Below are positions 47,974-56,685 of a DNA stretch of 57,500 nucleotides, one piece after another (position 1 is the stretch's first letter; each line of letters begins with the position of its first letter). Origin of the DNA: Candidatus Babeliales bacterium. Its GTDB lineage: Bacteria > Babelota > Babeliae > Babelales > Chromulinivoraceae. The stretch is from positions 1-57,500 of the forward strand of contig JBAZWT010000004.1 in assembly GCA_041660205.1 (NCBI GenBank), read 5' to 3'. The position numbers were made by a program, and so were the translations under genes. The notes beneath the pieces were generated by a model. That model was not told where the DNA came from and made no database searches. It saw nothing but the letters and a program-made list of their open reading frames with translations.

Positions 47974-49440
47974 ATGAAAAAATCGTTATTTTTATGTGCA
48001 TTGTTGTTAACCAATACATCTGTTTTTAATGCAACAATTGAAAAATCAGTTTGTGATCGATCTATGCATTTGCAGTCTCTGCGATGCTATGTTTCAGAAA
48101 TATATTTAAAGTTAAAATCTGCGATATTCAAACCATTTTCTTCTGATAAAAATATAGTATCAAGCAATAAAAATATAGACTTTCAAAGTCTTATACAGCG
48201 CTCTGATGCCTTCGTGAAACGATTTCCAACGCATGATAATCGCATTAAAATAATAGCTGAAAACAATGCAAGTATACAAGCTAGTATTGTCAATCAAGCA
48301 AAAAATACGTATCCAATAATGCATACAAAAGTCTTTCAATTGATTCAGGATTTTTTACAATACAAAAAACAACAAGGCAGTATCATTGAAAAACAATTGT
48401 ATAGTTCAATGTCGGTACATGGATTTATTGATCGTCTTTTAACGAAACGACCATTAATGTTTATGAATGCACATGATAGCTATTTATTAAAAGATGGAAC
48501 GAATGGACATGGTGGATTTGAAAAAATAGGCACTACACAAGAAAAATTGCCATTGATTCTTAAGGATTATCTTTCATACGATGAAATGCAGATTGCAGCG
48601 CTCATTGGGGTTTCTGTTTCGACATATTTTATTAATAACGGAAATAGAAATAATTCAGGTATTAAATCAACAAAAAATGATTATGAACAACAAGGTATTT
48701 TTGTTGGTCTTGTGGGGGCTCGATTTGAAAAGCCAGGATTTATGGAATGGCAACATATTGTTGTAACTCCGGGTAGAGATATTGATTTACAGATGAAAAA
48801 AGATGTGCTGGATATATGGGCACGTTTTTATAATCACAAATTTGATACCTATCAACAAGCAGCAAAAGATATATCCAATCGATATATTTCTTTTATGCAT
48901 CAAGGTCAAAAATGCTTTTTTGATACGGTGATGTACAAAAAACGTATGCAATTGGTTATTGAACCTTTTTTAAGAGATGCTCAAAAACGTGGACTTCATT
49001 CAGGCAAAAAAGTATATGTACATGCAACAGGGCTTGGACTTGGTGTTTGGAATATTATACCTAATCAGGCACAATTATTAGTTGATGTATATTCTGAGTT
49101 AATTGATACTATGGGAGCTCATGAATTGTCCCAAATTTCAGATATTAATTTCAGTTATTTTCCATCAGGTATGTATTGGAAAAATATAAAAAATAATACA
49201 TATATTAAAATTCATTTTTCACTCCGAAATCCTGCAGATATTTTGAGCGGTGCAGATGTTGGCAAACTTTTGGTTGCTCAATATGCATGGGATGGTAACT
49301 CTTATCCAGGAAATGAGTATTGGAATGGTTTACTTACTGCATCTGGAGATCCAGCTGCAGCATGTTGTAGCACTATTGCTGAACTTCAAAATCCAAAAAT
49401 AAATATACATGTTTGCGCAAAAAATAGTTTGCTTTTATAA
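47974..49440 (+). CDS. Exported MavL-like (DUF4804-like) protein
   Basis: 488 residues, AAGGA before the ATG. Signal peptide MKKSLFLCALLLTNTSVFNA. From about residue 235: GIFVGLVGARFEKPGFMEWQ, later VYVHATGLGLGVWNI, and at the end AWDGNSYPGNEYWNGLLTAS, GDPAAACCSTIAELQNP. I recognise this end from the DUF4804/MavL family, known from Legionella effectors with a macrodomain-like fold; MavL removes ADP-ribose from modified ubiquitin. The Pfam name and the activity are from memory. If right, this is a Sec-exported effector acting on host ADP-ribosylation. Single-gene unit. Confidence 0.75.
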   Translation: MKKSLFLCALLLTNTSVFNATIEKSVCDRSMHLQSLRCYVSEIYLKLKSAIFKPFSSDKNIVSSNKNIDFQSLIQRSDAFVKRFPTHDNRIKIIAENNASIQASIVNQAKNTYPIMHTKVFQLIQDFLQYKKQQGSIIEKQLYSSMSVHGFIDRLLTKRPLMFMNAHDSYLLKDGTNGHGGFEKIGTTQEKLPLILKDYLSYDEMQIAALIGVSVSTYFINNGNRNNSGIKSTKNDYEQQGIFVGLVGARFEKPGFMEWQHIVVTPGRDIDLQMKKDVLDIWARFYNHKFDTYQQAAKDISNRYISFMHQGQKCFFDTVMYKKRMQLVIEPFLRDAQKRGLHSGKKVYVHATGLGLGVWNIIPNQAQLLVDVYSELIDTMGAHELSQISDINFSYFPSGMYWKNIKNNTYIKIHFSLRNPADILSGADVGKLLVAQYAWDGNSYPGNEYWNGLLTASGDPAAACCSTIAELQNPKINIHVCAKNSLLL

Positions 49441-49490
49441 TTCACGCTTAATGTTAAAAAAATTGTTTGCATACTGTTAAGTTAACTTCG

Positions 49491-49625
49491 ATATTGACTT
49501 TGCTTGTTCTGAACGCTTTGACTAGGGCCTGTCATTTTTTCCACAGAAGTGTGAGATAATTTAAGGTTAAAGAAAACCGTGCTAGCACTGAGAAAAATGA
49601 ATGGCAGCCTGCCTGTTACAAAGTA
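49491..49625 (+). repeat. ~130-base dispersed repeat, copy 1
   Basis: TTTGCTTGTTCTGAACGCTT, TTCCACAGAAGTGTGAGATA, AAACCGTGCTAGCACTGAGA and AAAATGAATGGCAGCCTG. It matches 50310-50448 at about 75-80%. The two copies flank the Nudix gene in the same orientation. No gene in 49441-49746 otherwise. Confidence 0.8.
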
Positions 49626-49746
49626 TTAATCAAAAAAATAAATTTAAAATATGAATGAAAAAATAGTGCTAGCCAAAGTTTTTACGATGGTAGGCACTAT
49701 TTTTTGTTTAATCTATGAAAAAATTACTCTAGAAAAAAAATAGATA

Positions 49747-50199
49747 TTATAAAAAATTTATTTCATCAATCCATGGTTCTGTTGTAAGTGCTGACTTTTC
49801 AATAACATATTGAATATATGGCGCTATGGGACTTGGTAATTGCTTAAGATCAAAAAATTCTAATTGGGCACACTTTTCAGGTTCCGTATTGATAATCGAA
49901 TGATTGGATAGATCAGCTTTAAAAATATAGTTTGCGTAATCGTATGGATCTGAAAAATGATGAAAAGCTCCTACTGCTTTAAGATCATTCGGCTGTAAAT
50001 GTATGCCACATTCTTCATAAGCTTCACGTATCATAGCATTTTTTGCTGACTCGCCTTCAAAAACATGTCCTGCTGGCAAGCTCCAATGTTCATTTAGATG
50101 ATCAGTATTGATACGTTTGCCAAGTAATATTTTATTGTCTTTGAGTCCAATTAAATAAGCGGCTATGCGAGTTTTCGTTCTGTTTTTATCGTTGTTCAT
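49747..50199 (-). CDS. Nudix hydrolase
   Basis: 150 residues from ATG 50199 (AAGGA upstream; the frame open to 50232 is unsupported). The Nudix box is complete: GHVFEGESAKNAMIREAYEE then CGI, preceded by HWSLPA. Its style (GKRINTDHLNEHWSLPAGHV, then FHHFSDPYDYANYIFKADL) fits ADP-ribose or dNTP-type small Nudix enzymes. Substrate not determinable. It lies between two copies of a ~130-base repeat, so it may have moved as a unit. Confidence 0.88.
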   Translation of the reverse strand: MNNDKNRTKTRIAAYLIGLKDNKILLGKRINTDHLNEHWSLPAGHVFEGESAKNAMIREAYEECGIHLQPNDLKAVGAFHHFSDPYDYANYIFKADLSNHSIINTEPEKCAQLEFFDLKQLPSPIAPYIQYVIEKSALTTEPWIDEINFL

Positions 50200-50309
50200 T
50201 GATTTTTCCTTGTAGTTTGTTTTTAACATCAAGTAAGACTGTGCGCATTTCTTCTAGTGTAACACTTGGTGCACAAAGTTGAATATTTAAAAAGTTTGAT
50301 CAATAGTGT

Positions 50310-50448
50310 CTCATAAAAATACTTTGCTGGTCCTGAATGCTTTTACCAGGGCGCACCATTCGTTTTTTTCACCAAAGTGTGAGATAATCTTAAAACTAAA
50401 GTAAATTGTGCTAACATTGAAAAAATGAATGGCAGGCAACCAGTTATT
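50310..50448 (+). repeat. ~130-base dispersed repeat, copy 2
   Basis: TTTGCTGGTCCTGAATGCTT, CACCAAAGTGTGAGATAATC, AAATTGTGCTAACATTGAAA and AAATGAATGGCAGGCAACC; partner of 49491-49625. Confidence 0.8.
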
Positions 50449-50493
50449 TATTTTTAGAAGAAAGTGTAATGACTTTAAAAAAGGGTTTGTAGT

Positions 50494-50928
50494 ATGCGGA
50501 TTAGCGTTGTATTATTTATTGTATGTACGGTATCTTTGTTGGCGATATATATTAATAATTCTAAAAATGAAAAAAGGGAGATTATGAATCAGGATTGCAT
50601 TTTTTGCAAAATTATTTCAGGACAAATTCCAAGTAAAATAATTGAAGAAACTGACGATATAATCGTTATCAAAGATATACAGCCAAAAGCGCTTGTCCAC
50701 TATCTTATAATCCCTAAAAAACATATTGCAAACATTCAATCATGCACGAGTCAGGATCAAGCTCTTTTGGGCTCAATGCTACTCATGGCACAAAAACTTT
50801 CTCAAAGTTTAGCCGGATCACAAGAATTTAAACTTATTTCAAACAATGGCGCTTCTGTTGGCCAAAGTGTGTTTCATATTCATATGCACTTTTTGTCGGG
50901 CAGCTCGTTTCAAAAATATGAAGTTTAG
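50494..50928 (+). CDS. HIT-family protein with optional membrane anchor
   Basis: 144 residues from ATG 50494 or 114 from ATG 50584. The shorter form (MNQDCIFCKIISGQIPSKII) is a standard HIT (HINT-branch) protein with GQSVFHIHMHFLSG as the histidine triad; it hydrolyses nucleoside phosphoramidates. The longer start adds a hydrophobic helix (VVLFIVCTVSLLAIYI). Both starts have ribosome-binding sites (AAGGG before 50494, GGGAG before 50584), so both forms may be made: one anchored or exported, one cytosolic. The triad is intact. Confidence 0.9.
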   Translation: MRISVVLFIVCTVSLLAIYINNSKNEKREIMNQDCIFCKIISGQIPSKIIEETDDIIVIKDIQPKALVHYLIIPKKHIANIQSCTSQDQALLGSMLLMAQKLSQSLAGSQEFKLISNNGASVGQSVFHIHMHFLSGSSFQKYEV

Positions 50929-50938
50929 ATCAGATTTG

Positions 50939-51901
50939 TCACTCCATTACCGTATTTAAAAATTCTTCTAATCTTTTTTTGAACTCTTGTTGCTGTTTGA
51001 GGTGATATGTTCCATGACTTTCATGCTCAATCCACCATGAATACGGGTGTTTGATTTGATCGGCTATCTTTTGAACTGGCATTGCCGGCACATATGGATC
51101 ATGCAAGCAATGGATAAAAAATATAGGACACGAAGCATTTGTCATGCATTGTTCGATTCCGTCTAATGTTTGATGGTGTGATTTAAGGGTGAAGCGATAA
51201 AATTGCTTTGTTATCCAGCAGGTTGGTCTGATCAACCATGAAAAGTAGGTGTTTTTAAATCTATGTTTAACTTCTGCGCAAATTGTTGGTTCAACTATAT
51301 CAACCAATTTTAACCAACCGCTATCAAAAATAATTCCTTTGATGTTGTAACAGTTTGTGCAGTTTGTTTTTGCAAGATGATCGACCGCTTTCATACAATG
51401 AAAAGCCCCAGAGCATATTCCATGAATGACAATGCTTTGCGTTAAGTTATTACTGGTGTTGTAGGTATTTAAAAAATCTATTGCAGCAACTATGTCTTGG
51501 TATTCTGATGATCCGTATTGTTTAATGTTTTGATATGACAAAAGTTTCCCGTCGCTTTCTTGGTGGCCGCGTGCATCAAAAAATAAAAAATTGTATGGCT
51601 TGTCTGCTAGAAGTGCGAAGAAAGATGCCATTCCTTCTTTTGTTCCTGGGTAAAATCCCGCGCAATAAAGGATAGTTCCTTTGATTTTTATTTTTTTACT
51701 TTGATCGATAAATAGGCCACAAATTTTAAAATTATCTTGAGTTGTAAAACAAACTTTTTGAAATCCATGAGATGTTAGAATTTCTTGCACTTTAGTAGGT
51801 ACTTTTAATATTGATGTGTCGAAAAGTTGTGACAACTCATTGTTTGAATGGATTGTTGAAATGGTTGATAAAAAAATGAACATAAGAACTGTTTTCTTCA
51901 T
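50939..51901 (-). CDS. Exported alpha/beta hydrolase with Cys nucleophile
   Basis: 320 residues. Signal peptide MKKTVLMFIFLSTISTIHSN. Alpha/beta-hydrolase fold: FLFFDARGHQESDG, then the nucleophile elbow HGICSGAF with Cys (C163) where Ser is usual, HCLHDPYVP with the acid, and ESHGTYH with the His. Cys nucleophiles occur in dienelactone hydrolases, otherwise this looks like a COG1073-type serine hydrolase or lipase-like. Substrate unknown. Convergent with the HIT gene, 10 bases apart. Confidence 0.87.
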   Translation of the reverse strand: MKKTVLMFIFLSTISTIHSNNELSQLFDTSILKVPTKVQEILTSHGFQKVCFTTQDNFKICGLFIDQSKKIKIKGTILYCAGFYPGTKEGMASFFALLADKPYNFLFFDARGHQESDGKLLSYQNIKQYGSSEYQDIVAAIDFLNTYNTSNNLTQSIVIHGICSGAFHCMKAVDHLAKTNCTNCYNIKGIIFDSGWLKLVDIVEPTICAEVKHRFKNTYFSWLIRPTCWITKQFYRFTLKSHHQTLDGIEQCMTNASCPIFFIHCLHDPYVPAMPVQKIADQIKHPYSWWIEHESHGTYHLKQQQEFKKRLEEFLNTVME

Positions 51902-52038
51902 GGCTTCCTACTACTTTAAAATTGTTGACTGCTCTATAAAGGCTATCATTGGATTTTTTGTTTACAAATTTTTGTTGCTTTTGAAAATATTGACTAAGAT
52001 CTCAGATGAAATAATACTTTTTTTAAAGGGAGAGAGTT

Positions 52039-53574
52039 GTGCAAATCTTATTAATTTTTTTATCCGTTTTCTTTTCTTGTCTGTCTACGTGCATCATGAG
52101 TTATCTGGCCATGAGCACGCAGCTTGGGCCCTGGGTAGCGCCTGTGTTTGTAGTCGTGTGCATGGTGCTCGCAATGCCGTTGGTGTCACGCAGCTGGTTT
52201 AGAGAGCATGTGATTATTACGATTGCTGCTGGTTCTATAGGTGGAATGGTTGGGACCTGTCTGGGCTTAACTTGGCCATCGTTTTATTTTTTACATGAGC
52301 ATGCATTTATAGAGTCAATGAAATCACCAATGATTTTTGCTGGAACTATTTCGTTGTTTGTTCTGAGTGCTGGAATACTCGCGTTTTTAATAGCGTATTT
52401 AATAAAAGATCATCTTATCATAGAGCATAAATTACCGTTTCCTATGAGTCGCTTGGTGCATAACATTGTTTACATTGATAAAGAAAAATCGAGTCAAGCG
52501 ATGATGACGCAGGGGATTGTTGCATCAACAGCTTGGAATATCTTTCTTCTTGCGCAACGTATGTGGTTGCATCCGTACGCATTGCAGCTGCATATGATTC
52601 CAATGCTTATCTCAATTGGGTTTGTAGCGGGAAGACTTAGCACCGTTCCTTTACTTGTCGGTATGACGTCTCGAAAATTAGTTTTGTACGGACTGAGAAA
52701 TAATTTTTTTGTTGGTTATTCCGACAAAGAATTCATCATTCGATTTTGCTCAGGAGTACTTTTAGCATTGTTTCTTTCGCGTCTTGTTTTACTGTTTAAA
52801 CAACGTAGACATTTACTTGCGACTTCAGATTTTTTTACAGTATTCATGCGATTATATAAGCGTAGATTTTTACGAATATTTTTTGTTGCATCTATAATCT
52901 GTTCCATATTGCTCTTGCATGCATGGAATGTTTCTTGGTTTTCTCAAATATACGTTTTTATAATTTTGTTATTTCTTTGTTACAACGCTGCCTACATGGT
53001 GGGTGTGGTTGGTGTCATAGAGCTTGGACTGTTTGTTTGGCTTATTGTTTTACCACTTGTTGATATCTATACCGTGGCCTCTACAAGTGTGGTAGCGGTT
53101 GCTGTATTTTCGATGATATGCATTGGCTTGCTTATTGATTTAATGTTTTCTTGCAAATTGGCATCTTTATCACAAATTGCGTATAGCAAAATAGTAAGAT
53201 ATCAAATCTTGGGATTTGTGGTGGCGGTAATCTGTTCAGGATTTATTATGTGGTGGTACGCTCACACTCTTCAATTAGGATCGACTTCTTTAATGGCGCA
53301 GTCTGCTCAAGGATTTGATTTGATGATTCAGGTGGGGCAGTATAGTCACCGTGTGGTGCTATGTGGTGTTTTGTTTGGACTAGTTCTTCGAAGAGTAGTA
53401 AGTGAGCCGTTTACGGTTATTGGATCGATGCTTATGTCGACTTCGATAACATTTTGGTTAGTGCTAGCTGGTGCTTTTTCTTACTTTATTAAAAAAGATG
53501 AAAAGTATTACCCCTTTTGGTTTGGAGTTTATGCTTCACATGCCCTATGGATGATGATATTGGCATTTGTATAA
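52039..53574 (+). CDS. OPT-family-like transporter
   Basis: 511 residues from a GTG at 52039 behind GGGAGAG. About 13 hydrophobic segments. Landmarks of the oligopeptide transporter (OPT) superfamily: STQLGPWVAPVF, KLPFPMSRLVHNI and ISIGFVAGRLSTVPLLVGM. OPT proteins import peptides or metal chelates, useful to an intracellular symbiont short of amino-acid pathways. At 511 residues it is shorter than many (600+). The next gene starts 75 bases later, so they may be an operon. Confidence 0.8.
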   Translation: MQILLIFLSVFFSCLSTCIMSYLAMSTQLGPWVAPVFVVVCMVLAMPLVSRSWFREHVIITIAAGSIGGMVGTCLGLTWPSFYFLHEHAFIESMKSPMIFAGTISLFVLSAGILAFLIAYLIKDHLIIEHKLPFPMSRLVHNIVYIDKEKSSQAMMTQGIVASTAWNIFLLAQRMWLHPYALQLHMIPMLISIGFVAGRLSTVPLLVGMTSRKLVLYGLRNNFFVGYSDKEFIIRFCSGVLLALFLSRLVLLFKQRRHLLATSDFFTVFMRLYKRRFLRIFFVASIICSILLLHAWNVSWFSQIYVFIILLFLCYNAAYMVGVVGVIELGLFVWLIVLPLVDIYTVASTSVVAVAVFSMICIGLLIDLMFSCKLASLSQIAYSKIVRYQILGFVVAVICSGFIMWWYAHTLQLGSTSLMAQSAQGFDLMIQVGQYSHRVVLCGVLFGLVLRRVVSEPFTVIGSMLMSTSITFWLVLAGAFSYFIKKDEKYYPFWFGVYASHALWMMILAFV

Positions 53575-53648
53575 AAAGGAGAAATTTGTATTTATTGAAT
53601 GTGTTAAGTGTTTTAGTAGAAAAGTTTTTATTTAATAAGGAGAGTCTG

Positions 53649-54887
53649 ATGAAAAAAGGTTTAAGGTTTATATTGATATGGGTACTTGTACTTACGGCAG
53701 AGAAAACGTTAGGAGTCGCGTCCTTTAAGTCTATACGACAAATTGTCGAAGATTCATCATGTATTGTTCCATTCTTAGTAGATCCAAGTAGTACGCATAG
53801 CCAACTGAATGTTGCTGTTAATGATAACAATTCTACTTTTTCTGCTATAAACATCCCTTTGCCGAGCACGCATTTGGGCAGTGGTTTTTTGACGCGTATT
53901 AAAAATTTAAGTGTACAGCCTGGAAAGTCTGGGAATAATGCTTTGAAGCTTGATTATGCAGTGTGTGACTTGGCTGGAAAGCAGCTGAGTGAGAAAGATG
54001 TTATTGGTAACTATAGTTTAAAGGATAAACCAAGCAAAATGCACTTTGCTCTTGGCAGCAGTAAAGGTAATTTTGTTGAAGCAAGCTGGGTACCATTTAG
54101 TGAAAATGATATGAGTTTGTTTATTTGCCATGCTCCAGCGGAATGGAATTCAGTTACGTCTGTAGGAAATTTACCACATCAAGAATCAGCGTTGGCGAGT
54201 TATGTACACAAAAACATAGGAAAAGGTCTTATCAGTGCTGGAGTTCCCTTGCATAAAGCTCAGCTAGAAAATGATTTGCAGATTATGCTTATTTCAACGC
54301 AAGCATCCAAGCCGACTTCGTTTTCCACAACGATTGTTTGTAGCTTAGATGGAAGTGCTCTTCTTCTTAAAAAAGAAGGTAGTTTGGAAAGTTTGACTGA
54401 TGGTGTTTATATAGTTTTAAGCAAGCCACTTACGGCAACATCAAGCTCAACAGCTCTTTCAGATTTGACATATTTAATGTACAAAAAAACAGGAACTTTA
54501 ATTGCAGCAGGATCAGTTAGCACTTTTGGTGCAATATCACTTCCTAAAGGAGCAAGTATTGATGGTATGATGCTGTTTGGCTCAGGCTTTAATGATGGAA
54601 TGTATCCGCTAAAAGTTTCTTCTGGCAAAATTCCTCAGCTATTTTTATTGCAATATCCTGCAGTAACTCCACCAGGTAAAGGCAAAAAATCGAGTGCGGA
54701 AAAAAATGCAACTATTAAGCAACTGCAATCTAACAACGCGATCTTAAATGAAAAGGTTACTAAGTTAATGAACAGACATAAGAAAGATACGACTACGTAT
54801 ATTCCTGGTTATCTTTCGAATTTAATAACTGAACAGCACAATTTGATTCAGTCTCAGGCTCAATTAATTAATTTATTGAATCAATAA
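53649..54887 (+). CDS. Exported protein with C-terminal coiled coil
   Basis: 412 residues from ATG 53649 behind AAGGAG; the frame open from 53517 overlaps the transporter. Signal peptide MKKGLRFILIWVLVLTAEKT. The middle is beta-rich (LTRIKNLSVQPGKSGNNALK, SLTDGVYIVLSKPLTATSSS), loosely like the B proteins. The end is a linker PPGKGKKSSAEK and a coiled coil (IKQLQSNNAILNEKVTKLMN ... LITEQHNLIQSQAQLINLLN). Likely envelope-associated. No family recognised. Confidence 0.8.
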   Translation: MKKGLRFILIWVLVLTAEKTLGVASFKSIRQIVEDSSCIVPFLVDPSSTHSQLNVAVNDNNSTFSAINIPLPSTHLGSGFLTRIKNLSVQPGKSGNNALKLDYAVCDLAGKQLSEKDVIGNYSLKDKPSKMHFALGSSKGNFVEASWVPFSENDMSLFICHAPAEWNSVTSVGNLPHQESALASYVHKNIGKGLISAGVPLHKAQLENDLQIMLISTQASKPTSFSTTIVCSLDGSALLLKKEGSLESLTDGVYIVLSKPLTATSSSTALSDLTYLMYKKTGTLIAAGSVSTFGAISLPKGASIDGMMLFGSGFNDGMYPLKVSSGKIPQLFLLQYPAVTPPGKGKKSSAEKNATIKQLQSNNAILNEKVTKLMNRHKKDTTTYIPGYLSNLITEQHNLIQSQAQLINLLNQ

Positions 54888-54942
54888 GCTTGACTATAAA
54901 AAAATAACTGCTATTTATTCATTAATAAGTATGGTAATAAAT

Positions 54943-54983
54943 ATGGCCACATTGTTTGTTTACAGTGTGGCCATTTGTTTTTA
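54943..54983. terminator. Terminator between convergent genes
   Basis: ATGGCCACA, loop, TGTGGCCAT, then TTTGTTTTT. It ends the exported coiled-coil gene and probably also prfB on the other strand. Confidence 0.85.
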
Positions 54984-54996
54984 TGCAGCGTAATTA

Positions 54997-56085
54997 TTAT
55001 GCAGCGCCTTGTGCTACCAGATAACTTTCAATAAAACCTATAAGGTCACCATCAAGTACAAGCTCTGGCTGAAAGTGTTCTATTCCAGTTCTGTGGTCTT
55101 TGACCATTTTATAAGGATGAAGAACATATGATCTAATTTGAGAGCCCCATTCTGCTTTCTTTTTTTCAACAACAGTTTTTGCTTTTTCTTCGAGTCTTTG
55201 CTTTTGGCGTAATTTTGCCATAAGCATTTTCATTGCAGTTTCACGGTTTTGAATTTGCGAGCGTTCAATTTGGCATTGAACAACAATATTAGTTGGCAAG
55301 TGAGTGATGCGGACAGCTGATTCAGTTTTATTCACGTGCTGACCGCCAGCGCCACTCGCTCGGTAAGTGTCAATGCGCAGGTCTTTTGGTTCAATTTCTA
55401 TTTTTTCGCAAGGTGGCAGCTCTGGGGTGATAGTAACTGAAGCAAATGAAGTATGGCGGCGCTTGTTTGCATCAAAGGGTGAAATTCTGACAAGTCGGTG
55501 AATTCCATGTTCGCTTTTTAAAAGTCCGTATGCATTGTTTCCTTTAATATAGAGCGTGGCAGATTTGACTCCTGCCTCTTCTCCTGCCTGACACTCAAGA
55601 ATAGATGCCTGTAGTTTATTTTGTTCGCAGAATCGAAGATACATGCGAAGTATCATGTCTGCCCAATCTTGGGACTCTGTGCCGCCAGCTCCTGAGTTAA
55701 TAGTAAGGAAGCAAGAAGAGTGATCGTATTCTTCGGTTAGCAGTAGATCTATTTTAAATGCGAGCGTTTGTTTAATGAGTCTATTGACTTCAATTTCAAG
55801 CTTAGCTGTTTCAGCTTCATCGTCTTGGAAAAGATCGAGAAGTTCACCAAGCTCTGTGTAGCTTTTCATAATGCTGTGATATTGCATAGAAATGGTTTTG
55901 ATTTTTTGCAGATCTTTTAAGACTTGGGTGCCTTTTGGATTTTTCCAGAACTCTGGTTCCTCACTTTCCTTTATAAGGGAATTTAATTGCTGTTCAAGGT
56001 TAGAGGAAGCCCAATAATCCTTAATGACTTTAATATGAGGTTTAAGGTTTTTAAGCTTTTCTTTAAGTAGGTCGGTTATTACCAT
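54997..56085 (-). CDS. prfB: Peptide chain release factor 2, without a frameshift
   Basis: 362 residues. RF2 marks: the SPF tripeptide in VRISPFDANKRRHTSF (UGA/UAA recognition) and GGQ in RASGAGGQHVNKTESAVRIT (peptidyl-tRNA hydrolysis). In many bacteria prfB is read through an internal UGA by a +1 shift; here one continuous frame starts at ATG 56085 and runs through the usual shift region (KVIKDYWASSNLEQQL) with no stop, so this autoregulation is absent. Cytosolic, essential. Divergent from the rRNA operon. Confidence 0.97.
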   Translation of the reverse strand: MVITDLLKEKLKNLKPHIKVIKDYWASSNLEQQLNSLIKESEEPEFWKNPKGTQVLKDLQKIKTISMQYHSIMKSYTELGELLDLFQDDEAETAKLEIEVNRLIKQTLAFKIDLLLTEEYDHSSCFLTINSGAGGTESQDWADMILRMYLRFCEQNKLQASILECQAGEEAGVKSATLYIKGNNAYGLLKSEHGIHRLVRISPFDANKRRHTSFASVTITPELPPCEKIEIEPKDLRIDTYRASGAGGQHVNKTESAVRITHLPTNIVVQCQIERSQIQNRETAMKMLMAKLRQKQRLEEKAKTVVEKKKAEWGSQIRSYVLHPYKMVKDHRTGIEHFQPELVLDGDLIGFIESYLVAQGAA

Positions 56086-56685
56086 AGTTCTTCTTCATTA
56101 TAAGTGATTTAAATATGGAGACAGTATACTTGGTTTTGTCTTTCAAAAAAATGATTGATACATAAAGGCACTTTTCGTGTTGTTTTTATATAAAATCTTG
56201 TGAAAGATTTATAACATTTTTTTAAAAAATCGCTTACTTTCCTTAAAAAAACGATAAAAATACAGTTATTTTTAAGAAATATGTATTTGTTCGGGTTGGA
56301 TGGCCAAAAGCCACGATCGGTTGAAAAAGCCTATCAGTAAAGGCTTTTTCAAGGCCGTGTCGGATTGGCGTCGGGTTAAATTTTTAGAGAAAAAAGAGAA
56401 AAAATAAAATATTTTAAAAATATGTTAAAAATGTTAGAAATGTTGTTGACTTTGCCGATGATTGGGGGTATTCTTCTATTTGTAATCAGTTGAAATCCAA
56501 GACATCACGAGGCAGTAAAAAGCCGAAATCGATGTCAAAAATTAAGAAGTTTACTAAAGCTTAGCCTCCACGAGGGGGTTGGTTTTAAATCTTTGAAATA
56601 TCATAAGAAAATTAAAAATGCAAGCGTATCCGTTAAGGATACGCAGGTAAGATTCTAAAGTAAAACCTTTATCAATTTAAATTTT
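56086..56685 (+). promoter_or_regulatory. rRNA upstream region: promoter, leader and hairpins
   Basis: No gene. A hairpin with T run (GAAAAAGCCT/AGGCTTTTTC) at 56323-56350 may block read-through. The promoter at 56446-56474 is followed by a ~200-base leader containing GAGGGGGTTGG strings and a hairpin GCGTATCC/GGATACGC at 56624-56644, probably for rRNA processing. The prfB promoter must be in the left part. Confidence 0.7.
56446..56474 (+). promoter_or_regulatory. Sigma-70 type promoter of the rRNA operon
   Basis: TTGACT at 56446-56451, a 17-base spacer (TTGCCGATGATTGGGGG), and TATTCT at 56469-56474. AT-rich DNA upstream (56385-56440) could act as an UP element. Confidence 0.8.

Noticed and set aside
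51816..52202. 128-codon frame overlapping the OPT-like gene start
   Set aside because: It overlaps the hydrolase start and the transporter in another frame and shows no domain; the transporter frame is long and typical.
55960..56085. Possible programmed frameshift in prfB
   Set aside because: The frame is continuous from ATG 56085 and no CTT TGA site occurs in the N-terminal coding region.
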